From JBASTI01 sp964374025 (GTDB taxonomy: Bacteria; Patescibacteriota; Minisyncoccia; Spechtbacterales; HO2-43-30), in the NCBI GenBank assembly GCA_964374025.1, contig CAYJWU010000029.1, positions 1-11,094 of the forward strand: a stretch of 11,094 nt of DNA, written 5' to 3'. A model generated the notes under the pieces. That model did not search any database, was not told where the DNA came from, and saw only the letters and a program-made list of their open reading frames with translations. Position numbers and translations under genes: made by a program. Each line of letters starts with the position of its first letter. Position 1 is the first letter of the stretch. Below, in pieces: positions 4,846-11,094 of the stretch.

Positions 4846-5850
4846 ATGAAAATTCAATTGGTTCATAAATTTGAAGATATTATTAGTGTTGATAATCTCT
4901 TACGCGCTTGGAGAGAATTTTTGAACGGCAAAAGAAAAAAGAGAGATGTGCAGGAATTTTCTTTTCGTCTGATGGGCAATATTCTTGAACTTCATCGCGA
5001 TCTTTTGAATCATACCTATAAACACGGCGCATATCAAGCGTTCAACATTTGCGATCCCAAGCCAAGGCGAATCCATAAAGCAAGCGTTCGTGACCGCCTT
5101 TTGCATCATGCGATTTATCGTATATTATATCCCTTCTTTGATAAAACTTTCATAGCAGATTCTTTTTCATGTAGAAACGCCAAAGGTACGCACAAGGCCC
5201 TCAATAGGTTTAGGTCGTTTGCATATGCAACAAGTAAAAACAACACAAGAACTTGCTGGGTTTTAAAATGTGATATTAAGAAGTTTTTTGAAAATATTGA
5301 CCACGGGATTTTTCTAAAAACTTTACAGCAACATATACAGGATGCCGATATACTATGGCTTCTCTACGAAGTGATAAACAGTTTTCATGGCAAAAGGACG
5401 GGGGTTGGCTTGCCTTTGGGCAATCTGACATCCCAGCTTTTCGTTAATATATACATGAACGAGTTTGATGGGTTTGTAAAACACGAACTAAAAGAGAAAT
5501 ACTATGTTAGGTATGCGGACGATTTTGTTTTCTTCTCGCAAGAACGTGATTGTTTGGAGAGACAGATCCCCAATATCAGCAGTTTTTTGATGAGCGAGTT
5601 AAGGTTGACCTTACATCCCGATAAACTTTATATAAAAACTCTGGCCTCCGGAGTTGATTTTCTTGGCTGGGTGCATTTTCCCGACCACAGGGTGTTGCGG
5701 ACTGCGACAAGGCGACGTATGATGAAAAGAATAGAGGAGGGGCCGAGTGAAGAAAGTTTTAGCTCCTACTTAGGACTTTTAACTCACGGAAATACGTATA
5801 AGTTAAAGGAGAGGTTGTTAAGGCAGTATTCGACAACAAATAACTTATGA
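4846..5850 (+). CDS. DGR reverse transcriptase
   Basis: A 334-residue RT with no extra domains, typical of DGRs. Visible motifs are the fingers segment PKPRRIHKASVRDRLLHHA (71-89), motif A KCDIKKFFENID (141-152, catalytic D143), motif B LPLGNLTSQLF (189-199), motif C YADD (224-227, catalytic D226 and D227), motif D LHPDK (256-260) and motif E FLGW (272-275). The SQ in motif B, where group II intron RTs have SP, marks the DGR clade. With Avd it copies the TR RNA and misincorporates at adenines. ATG 4846 has no good Shine-Dalgarno; GGTGAGG lies about 16 nt upstream. Its TGA overlaps the ATG of the DHFR gene by 4 nt (ATGA), so the two are translationally coupled. Confidence 0.95.
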   Translation: MKIQLVHKFEDIISVDNLLRAWREFLNGKRKKRDVQEFSFRLMGNILELHRDLLNHTYKHGAYQAFNICDPKPRRIHKASVRDRLLHHAIYRILYPFFDKTFIADSFSCRNAKGTHKALNRFRSFAYATSKNNTRTCWVLKCDIKKFFENIDHGIFLKTLQQHIQDADILWLLYEVINSFHGKRTGVGLPLGNLTSQLFVNIYMNEFDGFVKHELKEKYYVRYADDFVFFSQERDCLERQIPNISSFLMSELRLTLHPDKLYIKTLASGVDFLGWVHFPDHRVLRTATRRRMMKRIEEGPSEESFSSYLGLLTHGNTYKLKERLLRQYSTTNNL

Positions 5851-6347
5851 AAACATTTATTATCGCGGTACTTACGGCCGATGGCCTTATTGCCGAAGGC
5901 ACAGATCAAGTTTCTACCGACTGGACAAGCAAGGAGGATAAGAAATTTTTTAGCGAGCGCACAAAAGAAGCCGGTGTCATAGTTTTGGGATACAATACTT
6001 ATAAGACGATAGGAAGGCCCTTGCCGGGGCGGCTCAACATTGTCTATGCAAACCCTGATACGGTTATTGAGGGGGCAGAAGTGACGCAGTCGGCGCCCGC
6101 GGATTTAATCAAGGACTTGGAAAAAAGGGGCTATAAAGAGGTTGCTATATGCGGCGGCAGCACGATTTATACGATGTTTATGGAAGCGGGCCTTGTTGAC
6201 AAGCTTTATATAACAATCGAGCCGGTTGTTTTCGGCGCAGGCATGACGCTTTTTAATAAAAAATTTGACGCAAGAAAACTCAAATTAGTATCCATGCAGA
6301 AACTGGGGGAGGAGACGGTTTTGCTGGAGTATGATGTAGTAAAATAA
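5847..6347 (+). CDS. folA: Dihydrofolate reductase-family protein
   Basis: A 166-residue protein of the DHFR/RibD-C fold, probably reducing dihydrofolate to tetrahydrofolate with NADPH for the ThyA reaction. Features are the N-terminal strand and loop MKTFIIAVLTADGLIA (1-16), W26 in STDWTSKED, GYNTYKTIGRPLPGR (48-62, the cofactor-binding turn) and ICGGSTIY (101-108). The length fits DHFR (about 160). The similarity is closer to the divergent DHFR-like proteins of CPR than to E. coli FolA, so a RibD-C type reductase cannot be excluded. The start overlaps the RT stop (ATGA), and tmk follows after 2 nt. A short remnant of a homologous gene lies right after thyA at 3128. Confidence 0.8.
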   Translation: MKTFIIAVLTADGLIAEGTDQVSTDWTSKEDKKFFSERTKEAGVIVLGYNTYKTIGRPLPGRLNIVYANPDTVIEGAEVTQSAPADLIKDLEKRGYKEVAICGGSTIYTMFMEAGLVDKLYITIEPVVFGAGMTLFNKKFDARKLKLVSMQKLGEETVLLEYDVVK

Positions 6348-6349
6348 AT

Positions 6350-6985
6350 ATGCAGAAAAACCCTTACCCGGGAAAATTTATCGCCTTTGAGGGTCCAGAC
6401 GGCTCGGGGCAGTCCACGCAGACGGCAAAGCTCGCAAAGTACCTTGAGCGGCTTCACAAGAAGGACCCCAAGCGGTACCCAGCCGTGCATGTGACAAAAG
6501 AGCCGAGTACGGGCGTATTTGGCAGTTTTATCAGAGAAGCGCTTAGGGGAAGATGGAGCCATGGCCCCCTGCACGGTCCTTTTCTGATGCAGGCGCTTTT
6601 TGTTGCCGATCGCGCGCATCACCTTGAGCATGAAATTATACCCGAACTTGAAAAGGGACATACTGTAATTACCGATAGATACGCCTTTTCCACTATTGCC
6701 TATGGCGCGGCGGAAAGGCCCGGCCTTTGGAACTGCCTTGTCGTGATGAACGAAACCTTTTTTGAGCCGGATGTTACTATTCTGCTGGACGTTTCCGCGA
6801 ATTTTTGCATGAGACGAATGAAAAAGACAAGGGGCCACCTCGAGCTTTATGAGAAGCGAGAGACCCTAAAAAAAGTTTTGACAAATTATCACAAGCTTGC
6901 GAAAATGAATAGCAGTATGCATATTGTTGACGGAGAGCGTTCCGTGGACAGCGTATTTGCGGCAATTAAAAAAATCGTACTTTAA
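6350..6985 (+). CDS. tmk: Thymidylate kinase with altered P-loop
   Basis: A 211-residue dTMP kinase (dTMP plus ATP to dTDP), the next step after ThyA. Landmarks are FEGPDGSGQST (13-23), TKEP (49-52, usually TREP), the dTMP-binding DRY in TDRYAFSTIAY (108-118), the Walker-B-like strand VTILLDVS (142-149) and an Arg-rich lid (155-170). The Walker A lysine, normally GxxGxGKST, is glutamine here (Q21). The rest of the fold looks intact and the length is normal, so a compensating basic residue (perhaps lid arginines) is more likely than inactivity. It starts 2 nt after the DHFR stop, so it belongs to the same operon. Confidence 0.88.
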   Translation: MQKNPYPGKFIAFEGPDGSGQSTQTAKLAKYLERLHKKDPKRYPAVHVTKEPSTGVFGSFIREALRGRWSHGPLHGPFLMQALFVADRAHHLEHEIIPELEKGHTVITDRYAFSTIAYGAAERPGLWNCLVVMNETFFEPDVTILLDVSANFCMRRMKKTRGHLELYEKRETLKKVLTNYHKLAKMNSSMHIVDGERSVDSVFAAIKKIVL

Positions 6986-7005
6986 AAATTACGAGGTGTG
7001 GCGAT

Positions 7006-7803
7006 ATGAATATTGTTCTTGTTTTCGACGGCGACGACACTCTTTGGATGAATGAATGGCAGTATTCAAAAGCAAGAGCGGATTTCTTTGCTTTTCTTTA
7101 TAAAGAGTTTGGGGATTTGATGCCGAGCTTTAGTCTTGTATCTCCTCGACACTTTGAGATTGACCACGGACTTTTCCCCGTATGGGGCATAGAGCGCGGG
7201 CGAGTATTTACCGCGATGTTAAAGACGTACCATGAGCTTCTTGAATACTTTAAGAACAAAGCAAGCCCGCGACGGATGGCGGAAATTTTGGATAAACAGA
7301 AAGAGCATGAAAAACGAATTTTTGAAATAGGGGATCAGCCATTTGATTTTTACGATCTAAAATGGGTTGAGGGCGCGGAAGATGTACTAGAAGAGCTAAT
7401 AGCGGACGGCAGGTTTACGCTATGCCTTCTTACAAGCTACGACTCCAAGGTGTGGCGGGATAGGAGCAAATACCTTGGCGTTGACAGATTTTTCAGCAGA
7501 ATAAAAACGGTTTCGGGCAGGAAGACAAAGCAGGACTTTATTGATGTGAGCGATTACGATAAAGCATTTCACCGCGCAAAGTTTTGCGCGATAGGCAATG
7601 GCGAGAGCGACATCCGCCCCGCGCTTGAGATTTCCCCATTGTGGCGGGGAATATACATACCGCATGCTTCTTCATCTCCGGTGTTTCAAAATAAAAAAGG
7701 CGCGGATATATACATTCCGCCCCCGATAGAAGATGACAGAGTTTTGACCCTTCGCTCCATAAAGGATTTGTCATCGGTGGACTTTACGAGTTTTATAAGT
7801 TAG
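7006..7803 (+). CDS. HAD-superfamily phosphatase
   Basis: A 265-residue haloacid-dehalogenase-fold hydrolase with the four motifs in order: FDGDDTLW (7-14, nucleophile D8 and acid D10), LLTSYDS (141-147, T143), lysine in SGRKTKQ (170-176) and GNGESD (197-202). A helical cap of about 100 residues lies between motifs I and II. The substrate cannot be read from sequence. In this deoxynucleotide cluster a nucleotidase role is possible. GAGGTG (6993-6998) lies 7 nt before ATG 7006, and the gene starts 20 nt after tmk, so it is likely the last gene of the operon. Its TAG overlaps the opposite-strand kinase stop by 4 bp, with no terminator between. Confidence 0.85.
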   Translation: MNIVLVFDGDDTLWMNEWQYSKARADFFAFLYKEFGDLMPSFSLVSPRHFEIDHGLFPVWGIERGRVFTAMLKTYHELLEYFKNKASPRRMAEILDKQKEHEKRIFEIGDQPFDFYDLKWVEGAEDVLEELIADGRFTLCLLTSYDSKVWRDRSKYLGVDRFFSRIKTVSGRKTKQDFIDVSDYDKAFHRAKFCAIGNGESDIRPALEISPLWRGIYIPHASSSPVFQNKKGADIYIPPPIEDDRVLTLRSIKDLSSVDFTSFIS

Positions 7804-8426
7804 AGACGACTGCGGATCAGCTCGACAAAGGCATCACGGTGCCTTTTTTCTTTTAGGTCAATTTTGTTCATTGGAATTACTATTTTTTTGTCCTTCGGAT
7901 ATTTTGCGATCCACTTCTTTTGAAATTCGAGGAGTGTAGCAATGTAATCGCGCGGGACTTCCTGCTCATAATCCCTTGCCCGCCCCGCGACTCTTTGCAG
8001 TATAAGATCTAGCGGCGCGTCGAGAAATATCAGCGGGTCTGGAAGAATGGTGTGCGGCTCATACAATCTTACAATACTTGAGATTAGTTTGTATTCGTTT
8101 TCTTTTATGTTGCCTAATTTCCGGTTGGTTTCGTTATAGATTTTATTTTGCCCCAACGGGCCATCGTGTATCACGCTCGTGCGCGAGAGCATAGTTTGCG
8201 CCCGAATGTTTTGGCGGATTTTTATCAGATCAAAAGATAGCTGGGAGTGAAGCCCCCAGCGCCCCATGTCTTTGTAGAACAATTCCAAAAACGGATTTTC
8301 CTCGGGTTTTTCTTCAAAAAGCGGCAGTCCGAGCTCCTTCTTCAGAATTTTTGCCGCGGTTGTTTTGCCGGAACCCATGACGCCGGCTATTGCAATGTAG
8401 TGATTTTTTCCATATAATCGCCTCAT
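7800..8426 (-). CDS. Deoxynucleoside kinase (dNK family)
   Basis: A 208-residue kinase of the dCK/dGK-like family, which phosphorylates salvaged deoxynucleosides to dNMPs. Landmarks are P-loop GVMGSGKTT (15-23), EENPFLELFYKDMGRWGLHSQ (42-62, with the ENPF...FYxD...RW pattern of the substrate pocket), HDGPLGQNK (87-95, corresponding to the DRS region) and lid RVAGRARDYEQE (145-156). Which base it prefers (dA, dG or dC) cannot be told from sequence. It is the only gene here transcribed leftward apart from avd. It converges on the HAD gene with interlocking stop codons and diverges from deoC with only 35 nt between the two starts. No Shine-Dalgarno precedes its ATG. Confidence 0.88.
   Translation of the reverse strand: MRRLYGKNHYIAIAGVMGSGKTTAAKILKKELGLPLFEEKPEENPFLELFYKDMGRWGLHSQLSFDLIKIRQNIRAQTMLSRTSVIHDGPLGQNKIYNETNRKLGNIKENEYKLISSIVRLYEPHTILPDPLIFLDAPLDLILQRVAGRARDYEQEVPRDYIATLLEFQKKWIAKYPKDKKIVIPMNKIDLKEKRHRDAFVELIRSRL
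8390..8418 (+). promoter_or_regulatory. deoC promoter
   Basis: TTGCAA (8390-8395), 17-nt spacer, perfect TATAAT (8413-8418), lying inside the 5' coding end of the opposite-strand kinase. The predicted start near 8425 gives a leader of about 37 nt carrying a strong Shine-Dalgarno, AGGAGGTG (8447-8454). Confidence 0.65.
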
Positions 8427-8461
8427 AGTACATTTTTATCATGAATAGGAGGTGTTCGGCA

Positions 8462-9172
8462 ATGAATCTGAATACATTTTTATCCAAAGTTGATTGCACG
8501 CTTTTAGAGGCAAACGCGACAGTGGAAGATTATAGGAACATGACTCGCGAGGCATGTGAGTGGAAATGTCGAGCAGTGTGCGTGCCATCAGGATTCCTCC
8601 ACATATGCAAAATGGGAATCGCAACATGGCAGGGCGTGCACGCGATGCATCCACATAGTATAAAAACATGCGTGGTCGTTGATTTCCCTGACGGTTCACT
8701 AGATACAGAGTCTCGAGTTAGTATTGTTAAAGGATTAAGGGTTATTGCTAGCGAATGCGATGTCGTTATGCCCATTGGATTTTTTCTTTCGGGAGCATAT
8801 TCTGACGTGGAAGAGGATTTAGTTGAGATCAATTCCATAGGATATAACATACTGGGAGAAAATGTTCTCAAAGTAAAAGTTATCGTGGAGACAGGTTATT
8901 TATCAGATGAAAAGATTCTCAAATCGGCCGAAATTGTTCAGCGTTCAGGCGCGTTTTGCTGGAAAACTTCTACCGGCCGCGATCCAAAAGTAGCGATCCC
9001 CGAGAAAGCGCGTCATGTGCGTCTTGTGCGCGAAGCATTCCCGTATTTAAAGATTAAGGCCGCCGGGGGCATACGGACACAAGACGATGTTCTTATGCTT
9101 CATGAGGCCGGCGCGGACATTTTCGGGATAAGCTGGCAGGCCCTCCAAGCAATAATCCAGGATTGGAAATAG
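8462..9172 (+). CDS. deoC: Deoxyribose-phosphate aldolase
   Basis: A 236-residue class I aldolase that cleaves 2-deoxyribose-5-phosphate to glyceraldehyde-3-phosphate and acetaldehyde, the end point of deoxynucleoside catabolism. Signature positions are DCTLLE (11-16), VVDFPDG (72-78), D100 in CDVVMPIG (E. coli D102), VIVETGYL (140-147), the Schiff-base lysine K168 in WKTSTG, and K199 in IKAAGGIR (E. coli K201). I chose ATG 8462 over the in-frame ATG 8441 because AGGAGGTG (8447-8454) lies 7 nt before it and inside the longer reading. It has its own promoter and a strong terminator, so it is a single-gene transcript divergent from the kinase. Confidence 0.93.
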   Translation: MNLNTFLSKVDCTLLEANATVEDYRNMTREACEWKCRAVCVPSGFLHICKMGIATWQGVHAMHPHSIKTCVVVDFPDGSLDTESRVSIVKGLRVIASECDVVMPIGFFLSGAYSDVEEDLVEINSIGYNILGENVLKVKVIVETGYLSDEKILKSAEIVQRSGAFCWKTSTGRDPKVAIPEKARHVRLVREAFPYLKIKAAGGIRTQDDVLMLHEAGADIFGISWQALQAIIQDWK

Positions 9173-9176
9173 CCAC

Positions 9177-9200
9177 GTCGTCTCAAGGAGACGACTTTTT
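9177..9200 (+). terminator. deoC terminator
   Basis: An 8-bp perfect stem GTCGTCTC/GAGACGAC (9177-9184 and 9188-9195) with a 3-nt loop, followed by TTTTT (9196-9200). It starts 4 nt after the deoC stop. Confidence 0.9.
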
Positions 9201-9201
9201 A

Positions 9202-9230
9202 TTGCCTTTTTGGGGCGGGAGTGATACTAT
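9202..9230 (+). promoter_or_regulatory. Possible promoter of the deoxyribosyltransferase-like gene
   Basis: TTGCCT (9202-9207), 17-nt spacer, TACTAT (9225-9230). With a terminator ending at 9200, the promoter must lie here unless there is read-through. If this -10 is right, transcription starts near 9237 and translation would begin leaderless at ATG 9240, not at 9231. Confidence 0.4.
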
Positions 9231-9671
9231 ATGCGTGTCATGAGAAGCATCGTTATCTGTAGTTCTATGCGTTTTCGCAAAGACCTCGAGGAGTTTTCGG
9301 GAAAGCTCAAGGATTTTAACGTCGGGATAGTTCTGGAACCCGATTTTCGCAGACTCTCGGACGAAATGGTGCAAAAAGAAGAAGTCGAACGTCTTAAGGA
9401 AGATGGGTACAGGGAGAGTGTCCCCGGATTTGTATTGAGCCACCTTTGGAAGAAAATCGCCCCTACAGAGGTTGTTTATATTTATAACAGAGATGGTTAT
9501 ATCGGTCATAATACACTAGGAGAACTTTTTTTCGCGGCAGGCAAAGAAAAGTTTATCTGCGCGTATGACGAACGGATGATGGTGGACGGAACAGTGCGCG
9601 AGGTATGCGCGGAGGTTTTGGTAAATAAGGTGGTTAGGGACCCAAAAGAACTAGCCGCACTTTTAAGTTGA
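9231..9671 (+). CDS. Nucleoside 2-deoxyribosyltransferase-like protein
   Basis: A 146-residue protein (143 if started at 9240). IVICSSMRF (7-15) fits the first strand and phosphate-side loop of the family. VVYIYNRDGYIGHNTLGELFFAAGKEK (81-107) fits the conserved D/N-GYIG...T..E..YA stretch, with E98 as the candidate catalytic glutamate. Such enzymes move deoxyribose between bases or hydrolyse deoxynucleosides, which suits the salvage context with deoC, the kinase and the Nudix gene. GGGAGTGA (9217-9224) could act as a Shine-Dalgarno for ATG 9231. The family call rests on short motifs, and relatives with other roles in modified-nucleotide cleanup are possible. The next gene's Shine-Dalgarno overlaps its TGA. 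Confidence 0.6.
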   Translation: MRVMRSIVICSSMRFRKDLEEFSGKLKDFNVGIVLEPDFRRLSDEMVQKEEVERLKEDGYRESVPGFVLSHLWKKIAPTEVVYIYNRDGYIGHNTLGELFFAAGKEKFICAYDERMMVDGTVREVCAEVLVNKVVRDPKELAALLS

Positions 9672-9682
9672 GGAGGTGAAAC

Positions 9683-10123
9683 ATGGGAGAATATTGTTCC
9701 GGAAAATCAGTAGGCGGAATTTGCGAAGATAATGGCCGGATTTTGATGATTTATCGACGCTACGCGCCTCACGGTTGGGCATGCCCTGCAGGCCACGTAG
9801 AGGAGGGCGAAAATGTCCATGATACTCTAATCAGGGAATTTGACGAAGAAGTCGGCCTCAAAGTTGTGGGCATGGAACAGTTAGCTCGAGAAGATGTGCC
9901 TTGGAATAATTGTCACCGAAGTGAAGGATCGGGCCATAGATGGTGGGTATTCAAAGCGTTTTGCTTGGGAGAGGTAAAGGTTGGCGAAGAAGAGACAATA
10001 GTAGACCCAAAGACGGGAAAAGGCTGGGGATGGTTCATAAGGGAAGAGATACAGCACCTTGAACTCGAGCCGGTATGGAGATATTGGTTTGAGAAATTAG
10101 GATATATCAAGCCCTCGCAATAA
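9683..10123 (+). CDS. Nudix hydrolase
   Basis: A 146-residue Nudix protein. The box fits GX5EX7REUXEEXGU exactly: G37, E43, R51-E52, E55-E56, G58, in GHVEEGENVHDTLI followed by REFDEEVGL. It should cleave a nucleoside diphosphate linked to another moiety, using Mg2+ held by the box glutamates. Position among dNTP-salvage genes suggests a (d)NTP or oxidised-nucleotide substrate, but specificity is not readable. GAGGAGGTG just upstream is a near-perfect Shine-Dalgarno overlapping the stop of the preceding gene, so the two form an operon. The stop codon lies in the loop of the terminator. Confidence 0.88.
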   Translation: MGEYCSGKSVGGICEDNGRILMIYRRYAPHGWACPAGHVEEGENVHDTLIREFDEEVGLKVVGMEQLAREDVPWNNCHRSEGSGHRWWVFKAFCLGEVKVGEEETIVDPKTGKGWGWFIREEIQHLELEPVWRYWFEKLGYIKPSQ

Positions 10124-10135
10124 GCGGGGCTTTTT
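10109..10135 (+). terminator. Nudix-gene terminator containing the stop codon
   Basis: Stem of 9 bp with one bulged T (10109-10118 with 10124-10132; AAGCCCTCGC and GCGGGGCTT), loop AATAA, then a T run to 10135. The TAA stop (10121-10123) is in the loop. Confidence 0.7.
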
Positions 10136-10150
10136 GTTAAGATGAAATAT

Positions 10151-11094
10151 ATGGCGAATTATACTCCGACAATCGGACTAGAGATACACGCAGAGTTGAA
10201 GACCAAGACAAAAATGTTTTGTAAGTCATTGAATGGCCCCGATGAGAAGCGGCCGAATGTAAACGTGTGCCCGATTTGTATGGGGCACCCGGGGACTTTG
10301 CCGGTGCCCAATAAAGAAGCGATAAAAAAAGTAATACAAGTTGGTCGCGCGCTAGGTTGCAAGATCGCGGAATTTTCTAAGTTTGACCGCAAAAACTACT
10401 TTTACCCTGATTTGCCAAAGGGTTATCAGATTAGCCAATATGACAAGCCATTTTGCGAAGGAGGGCACTTAAATATAAGCGAAGATAAAAGGGTAAAAAT
10501 AACCCGTATACACCTCGAAGAAGACGCTGGGCGGCTAGTACATCCGGTTGGCGCCGATTACTCTCTGGTTGACTTTAATAGGGCCGGGGTACCGCTCATG
10601 GAGCTTGTTACAGAGCCGGATATGCATTCGGGGGAAGAAGCGCAGCGTTTCGCGGAGGAGCTTCAGCTTATCTTGCGATACTTGGGAGCCTCTGACGCAA
10701 ATATGGAAAAAGGGCAGATGCGCGTAGAGCTTAATATTTCTTTAGCGCCTGCGGGGGCAAATCCGCCAGCTGGCGGACTTGGAACGAAAGTTGAAGTTAA
10801 AAATTTAAATTCTTTCAACGCGGTGGGTAGAGCTGCCGTTTATGAAACAAAGCGGCAGAGCGAGCTTTTGGATAATGGCGGGAAGGTTGTGCAGGAGACG
10901 AGGGGGTGGGATGAGAATGGCCAAAAAACTTTTTCACAACGCACGAAAGAAGAAGCGCATGACTATCGATATTTTCCGGAACCGGATATACCGCCAGTAA
11001 AAATTTCTAATTTTAAATTTCTAATTTCTAATCCAGAACTGCCGAAGCAAAAGAGAAAGAGATTTATTGAGGAATATAAAATAGACGCTAAACT
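10151..11094 (+). CDS. gatB: Aspartyl/glutamyl-tRNA amidotransferase subunit B, partial
   Basis: The first 314 residues of GatB, the subunit of GatCAB that activates and amidates mischarged Glu-tRNAGln or Asp-tRNAAsn; the 3' end lies beyond the window. Family blocks in order are PTIGLEIHAELKT, NVCPICMGHPGTLPV, KFDRKNYFYPDLPKGYQISQ, RIHLEEDAGR, DFNRAGVPLMELVTEPD, KGQMRVELNIS, KNLNSFNAVGRA and DYRYFPEPDIPP. I chose ATG 10151; an in-frame ATG at 10142 adds only three residues, and neither has a clear Shine-Dalgarno. Two stretches do not fit the family: an Asn-Pro-Pro-Ala-Gly-Gly insertion at about 202-209 encoded by a 16-bp palindrome, and SNFKFLISN at about 284-293 encoded by an AT-rich repeat. 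It is a housekeeping gene unrelated to the cluster upstream. Confidence 0.93.
   Translation, partial: MANYTPTIGLEIHAELKTKTKMFCKSLNGPDEKRPNVNVCPICMGHPGTLPVPNKEAIKKVIQVGRALGCKIAEFSKFDRKNYFYPDLPKGYQISQYDKPFCEGGHLNISEDKRVKITRIHLEEDAGRLVHPVGADYSLVDFNRAGVPLMELVTEPDMHSGEEAQRFAEELQLILRYLGASDANMEKGQMRVELNISLAPAGANPPAGGLGTKVEVKNLNSFNAVGRAAVYETKRQSELLDNGGKVVQETRGWDENGQKTFSQRTKEEAHDYRYFPEPDIPPVKISNFKFLISNPELPKQKRKRFIEEYKIDAK
10762..10777. repeat. 16-bp perfect palindrome inside gatB
   Basis: TCCGCCAGCTGGCGGA reads the same on both strands. It lies in a loop of GatB where the family normally goes directly from the MRVE...S block to GTK.E.KN.NSF, and adds about five residues in frame. It looks like an inserted palindromic mini-repeat. 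Confidence 0.8.
11001..11030 (+). repeat. AT-rich direct repeat inside gatB
   Basis: AAATTTCTAATTT occurs at 11001-11013 and 11015-11027, followed by a further CTA. It is translated as SNFKFLISN between DIPP and PELP, where GatB has a variable helix. It looks like an AT-rich mini-repeat kept in frame. Confidence 0.75.

Larger units (their letters stand above)
3179..5850 (+). mobile_element. Diversity-generating retroelement (complete cassette)
   Basis: The cassette comprises the promoter, target gene with VR2, TR, antisense avd-like gene and RT, lying between thyA (with a folA stub) and an intact DHFR gene. All known core parts are present. The TR/VR mismatches at adenine show that it has been active. 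No transposase, integrase or flanking target-site duplication is visible, and the outer limits are approximate. A second target copy lies at 1-837. Confidence 0.9.

Noticed and set aside
6206..6838. A 210-codon minus-strand frame over the DHFR-tmk junction
   Set aside because: It overlaps two well-supported genes and its translation has no family features.
7790..7810. Terminator between the convergent HAD and kinase genes
   Set aside because: The stop codons overlap by 4 bp and I see no hairpin with a T-run on either strand here.

Overview
The window looks like a piece of a Candidate Phyla Radiation (Patescibacteria, Parcubacteria-like) genome. The reasons are a small, tightly packed set of nucleotide-salvage genes, TGA used as a normal stop, starts placed almost on top of -10 boxes, short palindromic or tandem repeats inserted inside otherwise conserved genes, and a diversity-generating retroelement (DGR) of the type common in that group. 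No rRNA or 16S marker is present, so the lineage call is an inference.

Layout. 1-837: a DGR target gene with its variable repeat (VR) and terminator, clipped at the left edge. 838-1304: a small zinc-ribbon gene and a terminator. 1305-3110: a dUTPase/dCMP-deaminase fusion followed after 3 nt by thymidylate synthase (thyA). 3128-3193: what appears to be the stub of a second dihydrofolate reductase gene. 3179-5850: the DGR proper, made of a strong promoter, a second copy of the 837-bp target-gene unit with no difference found, the template repeat (TR, 4312-4435), an Avd-like gene on the opposite strand, a G11 homopolymer and the reverse transcriptase. 5847-6985: a DHFR-family gene whose ATG overlaps the RT stop, then a thymidylate kinase. 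7006-10123: HAD phosphatase, deoxynucleoside kinase (opposite strand), deoxyribose-phosphate aldolase, a nucleoside-deoxyribosyltransferase-like gene and a Nudix hydrolase. 10151-end: the 5' two thirds of gatB.

How it fits together. The dut-dCMP deaminase fusion makes dUMP, ThyA and DHFR convert it to dTMP, Tmk phosphorylates it, and the kinase, aldolase, deoxyribosyltransferase-like protein, Nudix enzyme and HAD phosphatase would salvage or break down deoxynucleosides. The DGR sits inside this dTMP operon between thyA and the DHFR gene. TR and VR align over 124 bp without gaps. Of 19 differences, 18 fall on TR adenines, which is the signature of adenine-directed mutagenic retrohoming. The two VRs are the same, so either the target gene was duplicated very recently or the assembly has duplicated a repeat.
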